A DNA stretch of 10,783 nt from Tetmemena sp. SeJ-2015 (GCA_027382625.1 JAJKFJ010025004.1:1-10783), one strand, 5' to 3'; positions 1 through 8,414 are shown, numbered from the stretch's first letter. Numbers and translations are program-made. Notes: generated by a model from the sequence alone, not told the origin.

Positions 1-463
1 AACTTCAGTTGACTTAATTTGTTTGACTGTTTAACACGGGAGTGGCTGTATAGCTTCCCTAAGTTTAACATATAACACGCAAGACGCTAGTTCGTCTAAA
101 ATGCGTTGTTATTATTATTATTATTATAAAAAAAAATCTGTAGAAAATCTATGATTTGTATGATTAAATTAATCCCTAAATAAAATAAAATGTTGATTAT
201 ATCCGCCAACTATTTCTTAGTTAAGAAGTAGGACATTTTTGTTCATTAAAAACTTTTGGATGATTAAGAAAAGATCTTCGGTACTTGAGATTATAATTAA
301 AAGTCATATTCTTTCAAAAAGATTTAAAGACATAGATACTGAAAAATTTGTCTAATTAGAGGATTTAATTAACGATAATTTTTAATTATATCTTAGTTTA
401 GAAAATAATACACTACTCTAGATAATTTACATTTTTTAATATTGTTAAATTAGAAAGTTAAAA
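1..463. other. AT-rich spacer with small hairpin and ATT microsatellite
   Basis: No gene is supported here. Around 75-111 the sequence can fold: AGACG and CGTCT pair as an inner stem, and AACACGC with GCGTTGTT forms an outer stem with one bulge. Directly after it, about 109-127 is an ATT/TTA triplet run followed by a run of A. The rest is AT-rich DNA with no protein-like frame. Confidence 0.5.
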
Positions 464-655
464 TCAAGGACCCTTGACGTGGTTACCAAAGTCGGCTAGG
501 CTGTAATAGGAGATTAGCAGAGTCTCTGCCTCGGTTGCGTTGCGTACCTCCTGGAGGCGATCTAGTTTGGTAATCCGTGTGAATTCTTAAAAATAGGTCT
601 ATCCTGGTTAAGACTCATGATTCGTGAGCATTATAATCCATAAGCCCCCTCTCAT
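464..655 (-). CDS. unassigned ORF, 63 codons, overlapping the upstream ORF by ATGA
   Basis: Read with TAA/TAG as Gln, this minus-strand frame runs from ATG (655-653) to TGA (466-464); a second ATG lies at 631. Three of its glutamines are TAA or TAG. The C-terminal half has a soluble, helical composition (for example DRLQEVRNATEAETLLISYY) and is unusually GC-rich for this window. Its first ATG overlaps the TGA of the ORF at 652-1017 in the tetranucleotide ATGA, so the two could be one protein broken by a frameshift or two adjacent frames of one mobile element. I recognise no domain or family. The length is within what chance allows under a one-stop code, so composition is the main support. Confidence 0.4.
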
Positions 656-1017
656 AGAGTATAAAGTTGGTGTGGTTTAAATTGCCAATAAGGGTGTGAG
701 CTTGATAAGTGGGATATTCCTGGAGAGGCAAAGCATTGAAGCTTGGAAGCAACTATAGACGCCAACTGCACGATGTTATAGTCTACAGAGTAAGGGGGCG
801 CTGAGATTATTTCCTCACCAATTTCACACACCACTGAGATTTTTTGGTAGGGTAATCCAGGACCCTGCTTGACCAGATAGGCATCTGGGAGCGTCTTTAC
901 TAATAAATAAGGTGACGCCAAGAGGTGCAACTGTAACCCGTGGTCACGATAACCCTTGGGCTTCTATGTCTGATTGGAAAGCCGATGTGTGAGTTTTATA
1001 AATATTTAAATTAACAT
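652..1017 (-). CDS. unassigned ORF, 121 codons, in a GC-rich island
   Basis: This frame runs from ATG (1017-1015) to TGA (654-652) on the minus strand. The 92 codons from 930 down contain no TAA, TAG or TGA, so that part is open under any code; the N-terminal extension has one TAA and one TAG read as Gln. Composition is mixed hydrophobic and polar (such as LPDAYLVKQGPGLPYQKISV), with no signal peptide and no motif I can name. Base composition is far more GC-rich than the flanks, and the AT-rich N-terminal 15 codons may not belong to it. The following ORF begins inside its stop codon. It could be part of a germline gene segment or of an unrecognised mobile element. Confidence 0.45.
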
Positions 1018-1430
1018 TTATTTATAATAAAAATAATGGCTTTTAGTTCCAATAATAAATAAATGCTTAGTTAAGAAATTTGAAATAAAAACTAATTTAC
1101 AATAGTATGAAAAGTAAAATTATTTGATTAGGTTAAAGAAAAATAAGTTAAAAACGATTTGTTAAATGTTGTTCGCTATTAGATTGGAAAAATAATTTAT
1201 AAAGTAGTTAATTAACTCATTATGTATTCAATTTAATTGAAGATTTTTATCAATAGTTATTCATATTTAAAAATACATATAATTGCAAAAAGCATGTCGT
1301 CTCATGTAATAAAATTTGGTGAACAGTTTTTTTTAATAGAAATTTATAACCCAAAGAGTATTTCCCAAATTCCTAGAATAAAAATTAATTCATAAGTTAC
1401 AATAATCATTACTTTTATTATTAAATAGAA
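1018..1430. other. AT-rich spacer, no gene seen
   Basis: This stretch is strongly AT-rich with many stops under the standard code. The minus-strand frame over 1344-1556 is hydrophobic and looks like the shadow of the charged plus-strand frame at 1431-1610. No repeat or RNA gene is visible. Confidence 0.5.
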
Positions 1431-1610
1431 CTTCAAGAGGAAGATGGAGTTGCTGATGGAGCTGACTCGGACTCTCGTAGGGGGAAAAAAGGGAAATAAT
1501 AAAAGAGTGGCAGCAGCAGGCGACTTATCGACTACAGTGCTACAAGAGCATTTCAAGACAGATCGAACCTAGTTGAGGATGACTAGACACTGACAGCGCC
1601 CACCCTTTGA
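1431..1610 (+). CDS. unassigned charged ORF segment, 59 codons, no start seen
   Basis: The plus-strand frame ending at TGA 1608-1610 reads as an acidic stretch (QEEDGVADGADSDS), then a basic Arg/Lys/Ser stretch (RRGKKGKQQKSGSSRR), then a mixed segment (LIDYSATRAFQDRSNLVEDD). Two adjacent TAA codons and one TAG are read as Gln. There is no in-frame ATG close upstream; the frame stays open into AT-rich DNA, so it may be an exon, a germline segment or a fragment. The acidic-basic order recalls disordered linkers of nuclear proteins, but that is a composition argument only. The opposite strand is also open but gives an implausibly hydrophobic product. Confidence 0.35.
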
Positions 1611-1880
1611 CTACCGCTATGAGGCACCCTGAAGCAGACACCTGAGGCAGAGTGCACGCTCTCTCTGACCAGTCTACTGAGCCCCCGAGTGACCGGCCTC
1701 AGTAAGGGAGGGTTTGAACGGCAGGGATTCTTGGCCATTGCCCTGTGCAGTGAGTGGCATGCGTCCTCTTGCGGTTATCGGCTCTGGGCACCCTGGTCAG
1801 TGGTCAGTACGTCTAGAGAGTACAGGTGATGCATTCGAGGGAGACTTTATGAGCCCCCATATTTATGAGGGGGACAGGTG
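1553..1880. other. GC-rich island with competing open frames on both strands
   Basis: This is the most GC-rich part of the window. On the minus strand a 93-codon frame runs from ATG (1834-1832) to TGA (1555-1553), with two TAA/TAG codons read as Gln. On the plus strand a frame of about 68 codons ends in TGA near 1829, and a second plus frame contains a segment beginning MRPLAVIGSGHPGQW near 1760. None has a recognisable motif and I cannot choose between them. The island ends abruptly at about 1885, where AT-rich DNA resumes. Confidence 0.35.
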
Positions 1881-1885
1881 GGGGT

Positions 1886-2801
1886 ATTAAATAATCTATA
1901 ATATAAATGACTCTAATTCCTAATCTCTAATCTTCCTAGTCCTATTTAATATTGCTTGAGTTGTTTAATTAAGGCTGATCTCTATAAAGAGGTTGGAACT
2001 TGATTATTCTTTTTTTATACTCAATGCAATTCAATTTAATCATTACTCTTGGCAGACCCATATTATAAGAGAGAATGCCTTAATCTAGGGATAATAATAT
2101 CCTACTTGGGGAATAATTCTTTACTGAAAGAACTTGTCTATTTAATTATATATTCCGTTACTCACTGAATAATTTAAAATTTAGTAGAACTATAGTGTAA
2201 AATGAGAGTCTAAGCTATACAAATAATGTTTAATCGAAGTTCTTTCTCAAAAATTAATTTAGGATTCATTTTCTAATTTTAAAATTCATCAATTTATAAT
2301 AATTCAAAAGTGATTATAAGTTTAATTGTTATTTATATCGCTCTTCTTAAATAAATATAAATTAATTTATAAATCTAAATTATAACTAAGGTAATGTTAT
2401 TAAATAATATTAAATTAGATTTTTTTTGTTTCTGTATTTATAAAATATTTGATTTCGAATATGTCATTAGTCGCCTGCAAAATCAAAGTATAAATAAAAA
2501 TTAAAATTTTTTAATAAGTTTTTAAACTTTTGAATCAGCAGGTAATCTCTTTATATTTTTATTAAATATAAATGGCTTTAATAATAGATGAATCAGTTTT
2601 ACTTAAAGCTTTTTTTATATTGAAATATTGAATTTTAATTTCTTTTTATAACTAAAAAAAGCACATCATATAATTAAGTGGAATTAGTTATTTAATAAAG
2701 AAATGCAAAAATAATTTTGATAGCTAAAAAAAATCATATTTTGTAAGCCAATCTACAAAGAATCTAATTCTTAAAAAATTAGGATAATTTAATGTATTTA
2801 T
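1886..2801. other. AT-rich spacer, no gene seen
   Basis: About 900 bases of very AT-rich sequence lie between two GC-rich islands. No frame with protein-like composition, RNA gene or long repeat is visible. It has the character of eliminated germline spacer DNA, but nothing in the sequence proves that. Confidence 0.5.
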
Positions 2802-3056
2802 ATGAAGAAGAGATCTAGCAGATGTGGCTAGAATCCAGTTAGCGGTCAACTGGCGGACATAAAGAGGGCATCAGGCAGACATAAGGCGGATATGATGAAC
2901 AAGAAGCGAACAAGAAGCGAACAATAGGCGTACATGGCGGACATCTTGAAATCAGATGTCTTGGGAGAGGCGAGAGTTAGCAAATACTACTAGACTAGAG
3001 GTCAAGGTGAATACCGATACAATATAGTATAGAATTTAGTTAAATTCAGTGATTGA
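2802..3056 (+). CDS. unassigned basic ORF, 84 codons, in a GC-rich repeat-containing island
   Basis: The frame runs from ATG (2802) to TGA (3054-3056) with four TAA/TAG codons read as Gln. The product would be Lys/Arg-rich in its first half (such as DMMNKKRTRSEQQAYMADIL) and mixed later. A second frame, from ATG 2792, is also open for about 74 codons to a TGA near 3008, so the choice of frame is uncertain. The DNA contains short internal repeats (several GGCGGACAT-like 9-mers and an 11-base tandem), which can hold several frames open at once. No family is recognised; it may be non-coding repeat DNA. Confidence 0.3.
2850..2944 (+). repeat. short interspersed and tandem repeats
   Basis: The 9-mer GGCGGACAT occurs near 2852 and 2936, with variants GGCAGACAT, GGCGGATAT and GGCGTACAT between them. 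AACAAGAAGCG is repeated twice in tandem around 2899-2920. The repeats lie in the third GC-rich island. Confidence 0.65.
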
Positions 3057-3257
3057 TTAAAATAATAAATCGGGGTCTGAAACATGGTGCCATTTTAAAT
3101 AACTTATTCACCCCCTGATCTGTAGCTTGTTCGAAAGGTTAACAAAAACTAATATGAGTTTTTTTAAATCAACTTCATAACACCTCTCAGTCTCGAGATA
3201 TGTCGAGAGCACTCCTCATCATCCTCATCAACATCTTCGTCTGAACTTGTGTCGCTT
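3057..3257. other. spacer with small hairpin
   Basis: No gene is supported. Around 3193-3208 CTCGA and TCGAG flank GATATG, giving a 5-base-pair stem inside a GC-richer patch. A plus-strand Ser-rich reading (TCA/TCT run near 3215-3240) is low-complexity and not convincing. Confidence 0.4.
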
Positions 3258-3307
3258 ATAAAGATGAATTGATTGATTTGAAGCAGATGTATAAATGTGG
3301 AGGAAAT
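3258..3307 (-). repeat. diverged partial copy of the right-edge gene
   Basis: Forty of 50 bases match 10374-10423 in the same orientation. Read on the minus strand in the frame of the right-edge gene, both copies share F-x3-LYI-x-FKS-x-NSSL. A further shared 9-mer, ATCCGAGAT, lies at 3361-3369 here and at 10561-10569 there. The distance between the two matches is 84 bases shorter here, as if 28 codons were lost. The minus-strand frame around this copy ends in TGA near 3187 and lacks the rest of the gene, so I read it as a degenerate fragment. Confidence 0.5.
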
Positions 3308-4278
3308 ACAAGACTAGGTAATAAACAATTATACTGGATTAATAATATCAGCACTTGTTAATCCGAGATGTCTTGGACGCATAATTTAATTATATCCTAT
3401 AATTCTCATTCTCATTCTCTATATGGAATATATATTTAATGGCCTTGAGATAAATAACTCAAAAGAATGAAAAGAAAAATATTCAAATAAAAAGCGTAGA
3501 AAAGATTTTTGAAATTAAAATTATTGGAAATTAAATCAATAAAAACTTAAGTTTCAAGATATGATATCGTAATAAATTTATTTTATTTATAAGTAGTAAT
3601 TTTGAAATGAAACAGCTTCGAATGGAAGTTAATAAGGTTCTAAAGAGTATTGAAAATTTAAGAATACTTAAAAGCCTCAAATTTCGAAGAGAATGATTAA
3701 GTTCAATTTACTTTCAACAATTTCATTATTTATTTATTTCATTCTGAATTAGCTTAGATTATAAATCAAAGATTTTTTTCAGCTCTTAATTTTTAATATA
3801 AAATTAATTATATAAATTATTCCTTAATATTTTAAATTTTGAATAATTAGTAAAAATTGCTGAAATAGAGAGACCATCAAAACTTTAATTAATTCGGCTA
3901 CGATATTAAGATAGCTTTAATAATATATTTATACTAAAATTCTAATTATTTCTACCCATTCCCTTATAGATATACCTAGAAAGCCAAACCACATAGGTTA
4001 TGGCATATTGTAAATATATTTGCTAAGAAGATTCTACAATTTCTTCAAAATTTATTTCGAAAGATTAATCCCTAGAATTGAACCTCGTTAATCTTGCAAT
4101 TATTTCAATCCACTCTAACTTCCATTAATACACAAAGTGAAAATTTTAATTTGAGCCAGCGAAGAATACCTCTTCTTTAAAAAATAAACTTAATAATTTA
4201 AAGGTCATGCATTTAAAATTGAGCGCTAAGTAGTTAGCTTATACATAATATATTTTTAGGCTATATGTGTTTCAAGTC
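3308..4278. other. AT-rich spacer, no gene seen
   Basis: Almost 1 kb of AT-rich DNA apart from the short 9-mer match at 3361-3369. No protein-like frame, RNA gene or long repeat is evident. Composition resembles the spacer at 1886-2801. Confidence 0.5.
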
Positions 4279-4555
4279 TGCGCATGATGCATGAATGATG
4301 CTAGAATGCATAAGCAGTTATGAGCTTTGCACACGTAGAGTTTGCACTGAAGCAGTGCGCTCTGGAGAAAAGTGCAAAAGAGTTCGTCACTCTATTAATA
4401 AAAATAACCAATTATCGCTTTAAATTTAATAATAATAATATACTTATAATTGATCATAACTATAATCGATCATTATTAATGGAGTGAGGAACTCTATCGC
4501 ACTCTTTCACTGTAAACTCTACATGCGCTTCGCACATATTCATACATCATGCGCA
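4279..4555. repeat. foldback element: long imperfect inverted repeat with AT-rich centre
   Basis: The left arm (4279-4401) and right arm (4473-4555) are inverted copies. Matching blocks, left against reverse complement of right, are TGCGCATGATGCATGAAT with one mismatch, GTAGAGTTTGCACTG with two mismatches, and GAGTTCGTCACTCTATTAATAA with two mismatches. The left arm carries about 40 extra bases between the outer and middle blocks. The centre of about 70 bases is AT-rich and contains its own smaller palindrome (TGATCATAACTATAATCGATCA). It has no coding capacity. Size and structure fit a MITE or foldback repeat; no target-site duplication was identified. Confidence 0.7.
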
Positions 4556-5243
4556 TACATGAATCACTAGTTGACCTATCATGGCATGCGTGTAGATTGA
4601 GTTACAAACACAAGCATAAGTAAGGCGGATTGAAAATGGCTGTCACAATATTCATTGCAAGCCTCTCCCCTCTACTTTCCGATATTCAGCAAATGTGCAA
4701 GTAGCATCATTCGATAGAGAGTTTCAATGCGCATATGTCACACATCGAATCCACTCAAGTAATTTAAGCTATTAAGTGAAAAATTAATTTTCACTCTTCA
4801 TCACTCACCATTTCAAGAATGCAATACTCATTTCTGCTTATAACGGAATATAATTGATCGACATAGTATAAATAAAATACTCAGTTTATAAAGATTACAT
4901 GCTTGTTAGCTCCTCCTCACTCTCTATCGCTGATGAAGTTTCGAGGCACACTCTCCATGCTATGCAGCATTACTCAATGTGAGACGTGAGAGTGAACTTG
5001 CTTCTCGCCGGTGTCGTGATGATATTACATTGATCCTCTACGTTTCGTTCATCTCATTTCTACTATAGGGTGAATATGATTAAATGATCAGAGGTAAGCA
5101 AAACCTAATGAAGATTTAGTTCAAGAGAAAAGTGCTATATATAAAATTAGAGATAGTTTTATACATTATGTTTTTAAATTTAATGAGGGCGCCAGCTCCT
5201 TCGAGATCACTATAGTCTAAATAGTTAAAACTCTCTAAGCAAA
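4556..5243. other. region of short inverted repeats, no gene seen
   Basis: The sequence is less AT-rich than the spacers and full of short palindromic blocks. AGTGAAAAATTAATTTTCACT near 4775-4796 is an almost perfect palindrome. CACTCTC and GAGAGTG flank about 32 bases near 4949-4995. CTCTATCGC, present in the foldback arm at 4492, recurs near 4921, and ATGCGCAT near 4728 echoes the arm ends. It may be further decayed copies of the same repeat family. The minus-strand frame over 5116-5243 continues in one reading frame of the ubiquitin remnant but looks like chance extension. Confidence 0.45.
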
Positions 5244-5500
5244 TCACTTCTAAGTTTTTTTTGTCTGCGCTATGAGCTGTTGCCTGTTGAGGGTGAAGGT
5301 AGACTGCTTCTGGATGTTGTATTCGGTGAGAGTTCTGCTTGCTCTTGTTGAAGATCTTGTTGTGGATGTTTTTCAAAAGTAAGCAAATGCAAGCATGCTT
5401 TTGTTACTCATTGTGATTGCCAGCGAAGATAAGTCTCTTTTGATCGGGAGGGATGCCTTCCGTGTCCTGGACGCTTGCCTAATCGGCTGTCACTTTCAAG
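5244..5500 (-). pseudogene. ubiquitin-like gene remnant interrupted by an insertion
   Basis: Two minus-strand blocks are clearly ubiquitin-like. EGIPPDQKRLIFAG (5460-5419) matches residues 34-47 of ubiquitin with Q to K at position 40. RTLTEYNIQKQSTFTL (5336-5289) matches residues 54-69 and keeps Lys63 and the YNIQK core. The blocks lie in different frames, separated by 82 bases where six residues (18 bases) are expected, so about 64 extra bases are present. Upstream, QASVQD aligns with KAKIQD, but the N-terminal strand is poor and may be split across two frames (a neighbouring frame reads KLESDS). The C-terminal LRLRGG conjugation tail is absent; the frame reads LNRQQLIAQTK and ends at TGA (5246-5244). 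It is either a pseudogene or a germline copy split by an eliminated insert. A functional modifier is unlikely as it stands. Confidence 0.75.
5337..5418 (-). other. insertion inside the ubiquitin-like remnant
   Basis: This segment replaces the short loop between the two ubiquitin blocks and is about 64 bases too long. It contains AAGCATGCTT, a perfect 10-base palindrome, within a longer imperfect hairpin (AAAAGCATGC against GCTTACTTTT). GAG occurs near both possible edges, but removing one GAG-to-GAG unit does not restore the ubiquitin frame, so a clean eliminated-sequence boundary is not shown. Confidence 0.4.
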
Positions 5501-5824
5501 TTTTAGAGGTTGTGCTTGTTGTTGTAGATGAAGTAGTTGAATAGTAGTTGATATAGTTGTTGAGGTTTACATTTAAATTAAATAAACTCTTTAATTAAAG
5601 CTGAATATAATATGAATCACTCAGCAAGGATGAAATAATTAAGCATTTCTAAGAAAATCAATAGACGATACGTTAATCATATTCATCCTATAATGAATGT
5701 GGATGGTTATAGGTAGATATTAAACTTATGGTTTTCTTTGCAAATTTTTAAAATATTAATATGTTTTCAAATATATATTTTAATAAAATCGCTATAAAAA
5801 CGCAATAACTGAATGCAGAAAGCT
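5501..5824. other. AT-rich spacer, possible left flank of the transposon
   Basis: No gene is supported. CCTATAA (5687-5693) and TTATAGG (5707-5713) form a perfect 7-base-pair stem with a 13-base loop. TATAAAA at 5793-5799 lies about 30 bases upstream of the transposase ATG and could be a promoter element. I searched for the C4A4-type telomere repeats that end TBE elements and found none. Confidence 0.4.
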
Positions 5825-6967
5825 ATGAATCAATCATTTTGTTTTTTTCTAGATTGTTTTTAACTTCTATAGCTTACTCTATCTGTGTATATAAGAGAGT
5901 TACGAAGGAACAATAGATCAACAGATTCAGATTACAAATTTTTCTATGAAGTAAGAAGCGTCGAGGAAATTATATTGCTTCTTCTCTTCAGGACATTGAA
6001 ACCTACAAACAAGAGTTTGCTTTTCTTCAGGTATTCTAGAATAAGAGAGCTCACAGGTCTCAGCCCAAGAATTGTAAAATATCACTACCAAAGATGCAAT
6101 TAAATAAAGGAGGAAAACTTCCCTTTAACCTCACATACTAAAAAAGAAAACTTAGTCTACAAACTTAACAAACAGAGTTCATAATTTCATAAGACACGCT
6201 TATTTAATATGCTGGCATGATCTTTTATGAGAGGTATATCGTGTTCCATATAAAATTCCATATTATTTTATTTTGCTTTCATAACTGAGGCCTGTTAAGG
6301 AAGGAACAACATAAAGAGAAAATATTATGTCACTCTCAAGCATCAAAATCCAAAACAGAAAGACAAGATTAAGCTATTAGAGCAAGAAATGCTTTTGCTC
6401 ATTAAAAATATTATTGAATAGAAGAGGCAACTTCTTTTTGTAGATTAGGTGATGTTTACAGTTTCTACTAAGCCAAGGATAGAATAAAGTAACATAAATC
6501 AGAATATATCAATCTAGGATTAACAACAAACTTAGGAAAGCTTCGCTATTGATGTCGCATCACATCTCAAACACATCTCAAAGGGCTAGAAGTTTATTTT
6601 TTCATGACAGATCAATAGATACTGACAAGTTCCATGACTTTATAATAAGAATTCATTAAGTCTATGAATAGAGAAAACCCATGATCGATCTAAGAGTCCA
6701 TCGTAGGAGTAGAACAAAGAAGTTATGCGAGGATTTTTAAATAGAGCTTATCTTCACTCTCCTTATTCACCCCAGTTAAACCTTATTATAAACTAATTCT
6801 CCCTTTTGCAGAATCAATACAAACTTATGAAGATAAAATCATCAAACCTAAATGAGAAAATAAATGCGAGGAATCTTATAGAAAGAGCATTTGCAAATAT
6901 GAGTGACTCAACAGTTTAGCAATTGTGTGTGAATAATCTTATTAAGCTAGGATTAACTTTTGAGTGA
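5825..6967 (+). pseudogene. decayed Tc1/mariner-type DDE transposase, TBE 42 kDa class
   Basis: The transposase would cut and join element ends in the germline nucleus. Reading TAA/TAG as Gln, the first frame starts at ATG 5825 (GTG 5885 is a later option). It carries a helix-turn-helix-like segment, RELTGLSPRIVKYHYQR (about 6035-6097), then an in-frame TGA (6218-6220), and continues in the same frame through LLFVDQVMFT; the first catalytic Asp is GAT 6443-6445. A TGA at 6605 marks a change to the next frame, which holds DTDKFHDFI and MIDLRVHR; the second Asp is 6687-6689. The frame then returns for PYSPQLNLIIN and ends at TGA 6965-6967. Family consensus near the third site is NPIEN; here it reads NLIIN, so the catalytic Glu is Ile (ATA 6788-6790). 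Spacing between the second and third sites is about 34 codons, as in D34E/D35E enzymes. It is dead as written. Confidence 0.85.
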
Positions 6968-7057
6968 AATTCAATAAAACGTTAAATCTCATCTTTGAAA
7001 GATTTTCAGTTAGCCCCTCTTGGCTTTGATTCAGAGGATTGTGAGCTGAAGAGTCAA

Positions 7058-7426
7058 TCATTGGTTGGAATGCATCTTAGTTAAACTAAAGCCATCTACT
7101 CTCTTTATTAACTGTAGAAGGACTCTGCTTCTGTCATCTGGCTTTGAACACCTTACCTGATTGGTTAAATATCTAGAAGGCTCTGCCTTTTTTCTCTATT
7201 ATAATTAGTTTAGGTTTCTCAATATTTTACTTGAGATAAACGGATGGCTTGAGAGTTGAGAAAGCCACTCATCTGAGATGAGATTAAATTGCTCTTCATA
7301 GCATCTCCGGAGGCTGCATTTCACTTGCCTTAAGAGGCCTTGACAATGTATTCTTAGTAGTCTGGTTGGAGGGCTGACGACGTTGAAGAAGTATTGCCGA
7401 TCGATTGATTTCTACTTCTCATTCAT
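7058..7426 (-). CDS. unassigned ORF, 122 codons, candidate C-terminal part of the TBE 22 kDa protein
   Basis: This minus-strand frame runs from ATG (7426-7424) to TGA (7060-7058) with several TAA/TAG codons read as Gln. The product is basic and soluble, with Cys/Arg-rich text (LLRQVKCSLRRCYEEQF), then ISDEWLSQLSSHPFISSKI, then a charged tail (DDRSRVLLQLIKRVDGF). I recognise no domain. It converges with the transposase, about 90 bases from its stop. Together with the frame at 7470-7658 it spans about 200 codons, the size expected for the 22 kDa protein of TBE elements, which sits between the transposase and the 57 kDa gene. That assignment rests on position and size, not sequence recognition. 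A frameshift near 7430-7470 would explain why there are two pieces. Confidence 0.6.
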
Positions 7427-7469
7427 ATAAGGTAGGAAGGAATCTCAGCAGATCTCTATCGTCTCTAAG

Positions 7470-7658
7470 TCACACTTATTGGACTGAAAGTTCATCATAT
7501 TTAATGACCTTGGTCATTTTGAACTCAGAAATTTTGAAGAAAATCTTATCATCCTTCACTATCTGCCTGATGTAATCTTCACTCAGTTGATCTGAGGCAC
7601 GTAGTAGTAGTAACACAATAAAAACAAAAAAATTAAAATCAATAATTTTCGCTTTCAT
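7470..7658 (-). CDS. short ORF with hydrophobic N-terminus, candidate N-terminal part of the TBE 22 kDa protein
   Basis: It starts at ATG (7658-7656) and ends at TGA (7472-7470), 62 codons, with one TAA near the end read as Gln. The N-terminus, KIIDFNFFVFIVLLLL, is a basic residue pair followed by a hydrophobic stretch like a signal peptide or membrane anchor. The rest is charged (SEDYIRQIVKDDKIFFKISE). The same frame continues past the TGA with RDDRDLLRFLPTLYE and a second TGA, then the neighbouring frame opens at 7426, so the gene appears broken rather than naturally this short. An independent small secreted protein is possible but less likely given the location inside the transposon. Confidence 0.55.
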
Positions 7659-8132
7659 ATTTCGGTAAAGTATGTGTATAGATCGTGCTTCGATCTGAAG
7701 CGTCCTGAGAGTTTTTGAGGACCAATCTCATTAAGCTCTCCTCAAAGTCGTCCTGATGCGACTGCTCGAGCTTAGCACACTTCCTTTTCTATAATTCCTT
7801 ATTATGAAAGCTGAAGTTTATTTTTGGAATGAGATTATTATATTAATCCAGTAAACTTCATATAATAATTAGCATTGATTAACTATATTCCTAAATGTAA
7901 TCGCAAGACTTGCTTTTATCTCAGTAAAATTTAAAAGTTTTAGATTGAGATTTTTCAATGAAATTTTATAATTTTTATTTGTGATATTTTCTAATCTGAA
8001 TAGTCTTTTAGGCCTTGGTTTCTAATTTAAGAAAATTGAAGATCTCCAGTTATGAATAATTAATCATGGACACTTTAATGATAGCACAAGATTGATTGCT
8101 AACAAAATAATAAATAACAGCATATATTAATA
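7659..8132. other. AT-rich intergenic region between divergent transposon genes
   Basis: This separates the minus-strand 22 kDa-type ORF from the plus-strand 57 kDa-type ORF and should contain both promoters, though no specific element is recognisable. A short CTTCGATCTGAAGC-like inverted repeat sits near 7688. An ATG at 8067 opens only ten codons in another frame. Confidence 0.45.
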
Positions 8133-8414
8133 ATGAAGGATCAAGGAAACGTTATCTTTGACAGCGATGACTATCGGTATGAAGATGGGTAGAGATGCGA
8201 TGATGAATACATAATAAAACGAGCTAAAATGTTGCATCCAAGCTGTTCAAAACTCATTTTCTTGGAAATAAAAGAATGCTCTCATAAATTTGTTATTTAT
8301 TTTTAGAAACCAAAGAAGTTGACTATCGATGATAAAGCAACATCTATTTTACAAAAAATTACTAAGGAATTCAAACTGACCTTTAAGCAAATTCAGAATC
8401 TTCCCTTCAAAACC

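Noticed and set aside
1478..1500. G-rich and A-rich run resembling telomere repeat
   Set aside because: It is irregular (GGGGG then A run, then GGG), not the C4A4/G4T4 unit of spirotrich telomeres, and it is inside an open frame.
1344..1556. Minus-strand hydrophobic ORF
   Set aside because: It is antisense to a charged, better-composed plus-strand segment, and its second half is simply AT-rich spacer read as Ile/Leu/Phe.
1555..1740. tRNA-like words (GATCGAACC, GGTTTGAAC)
   Set aside because: No cloverleaf with acceptor, D and anticodon stems could be placed around them.
3070..3110. Possible retroelement primer-binding site (TGGTGCCATTTT)
   Set aside because: No long terminal repeat, reverse transcriptase or integrase motif is present nearby.
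5116..5243. Extension of the minus-strand frame beyond the ubiquitin blocks
   Set aside because: The ubiquitin C-terminal block is in another frame that ends at 5244; this extension is AT-rich and matches nothing in ubiquitin.
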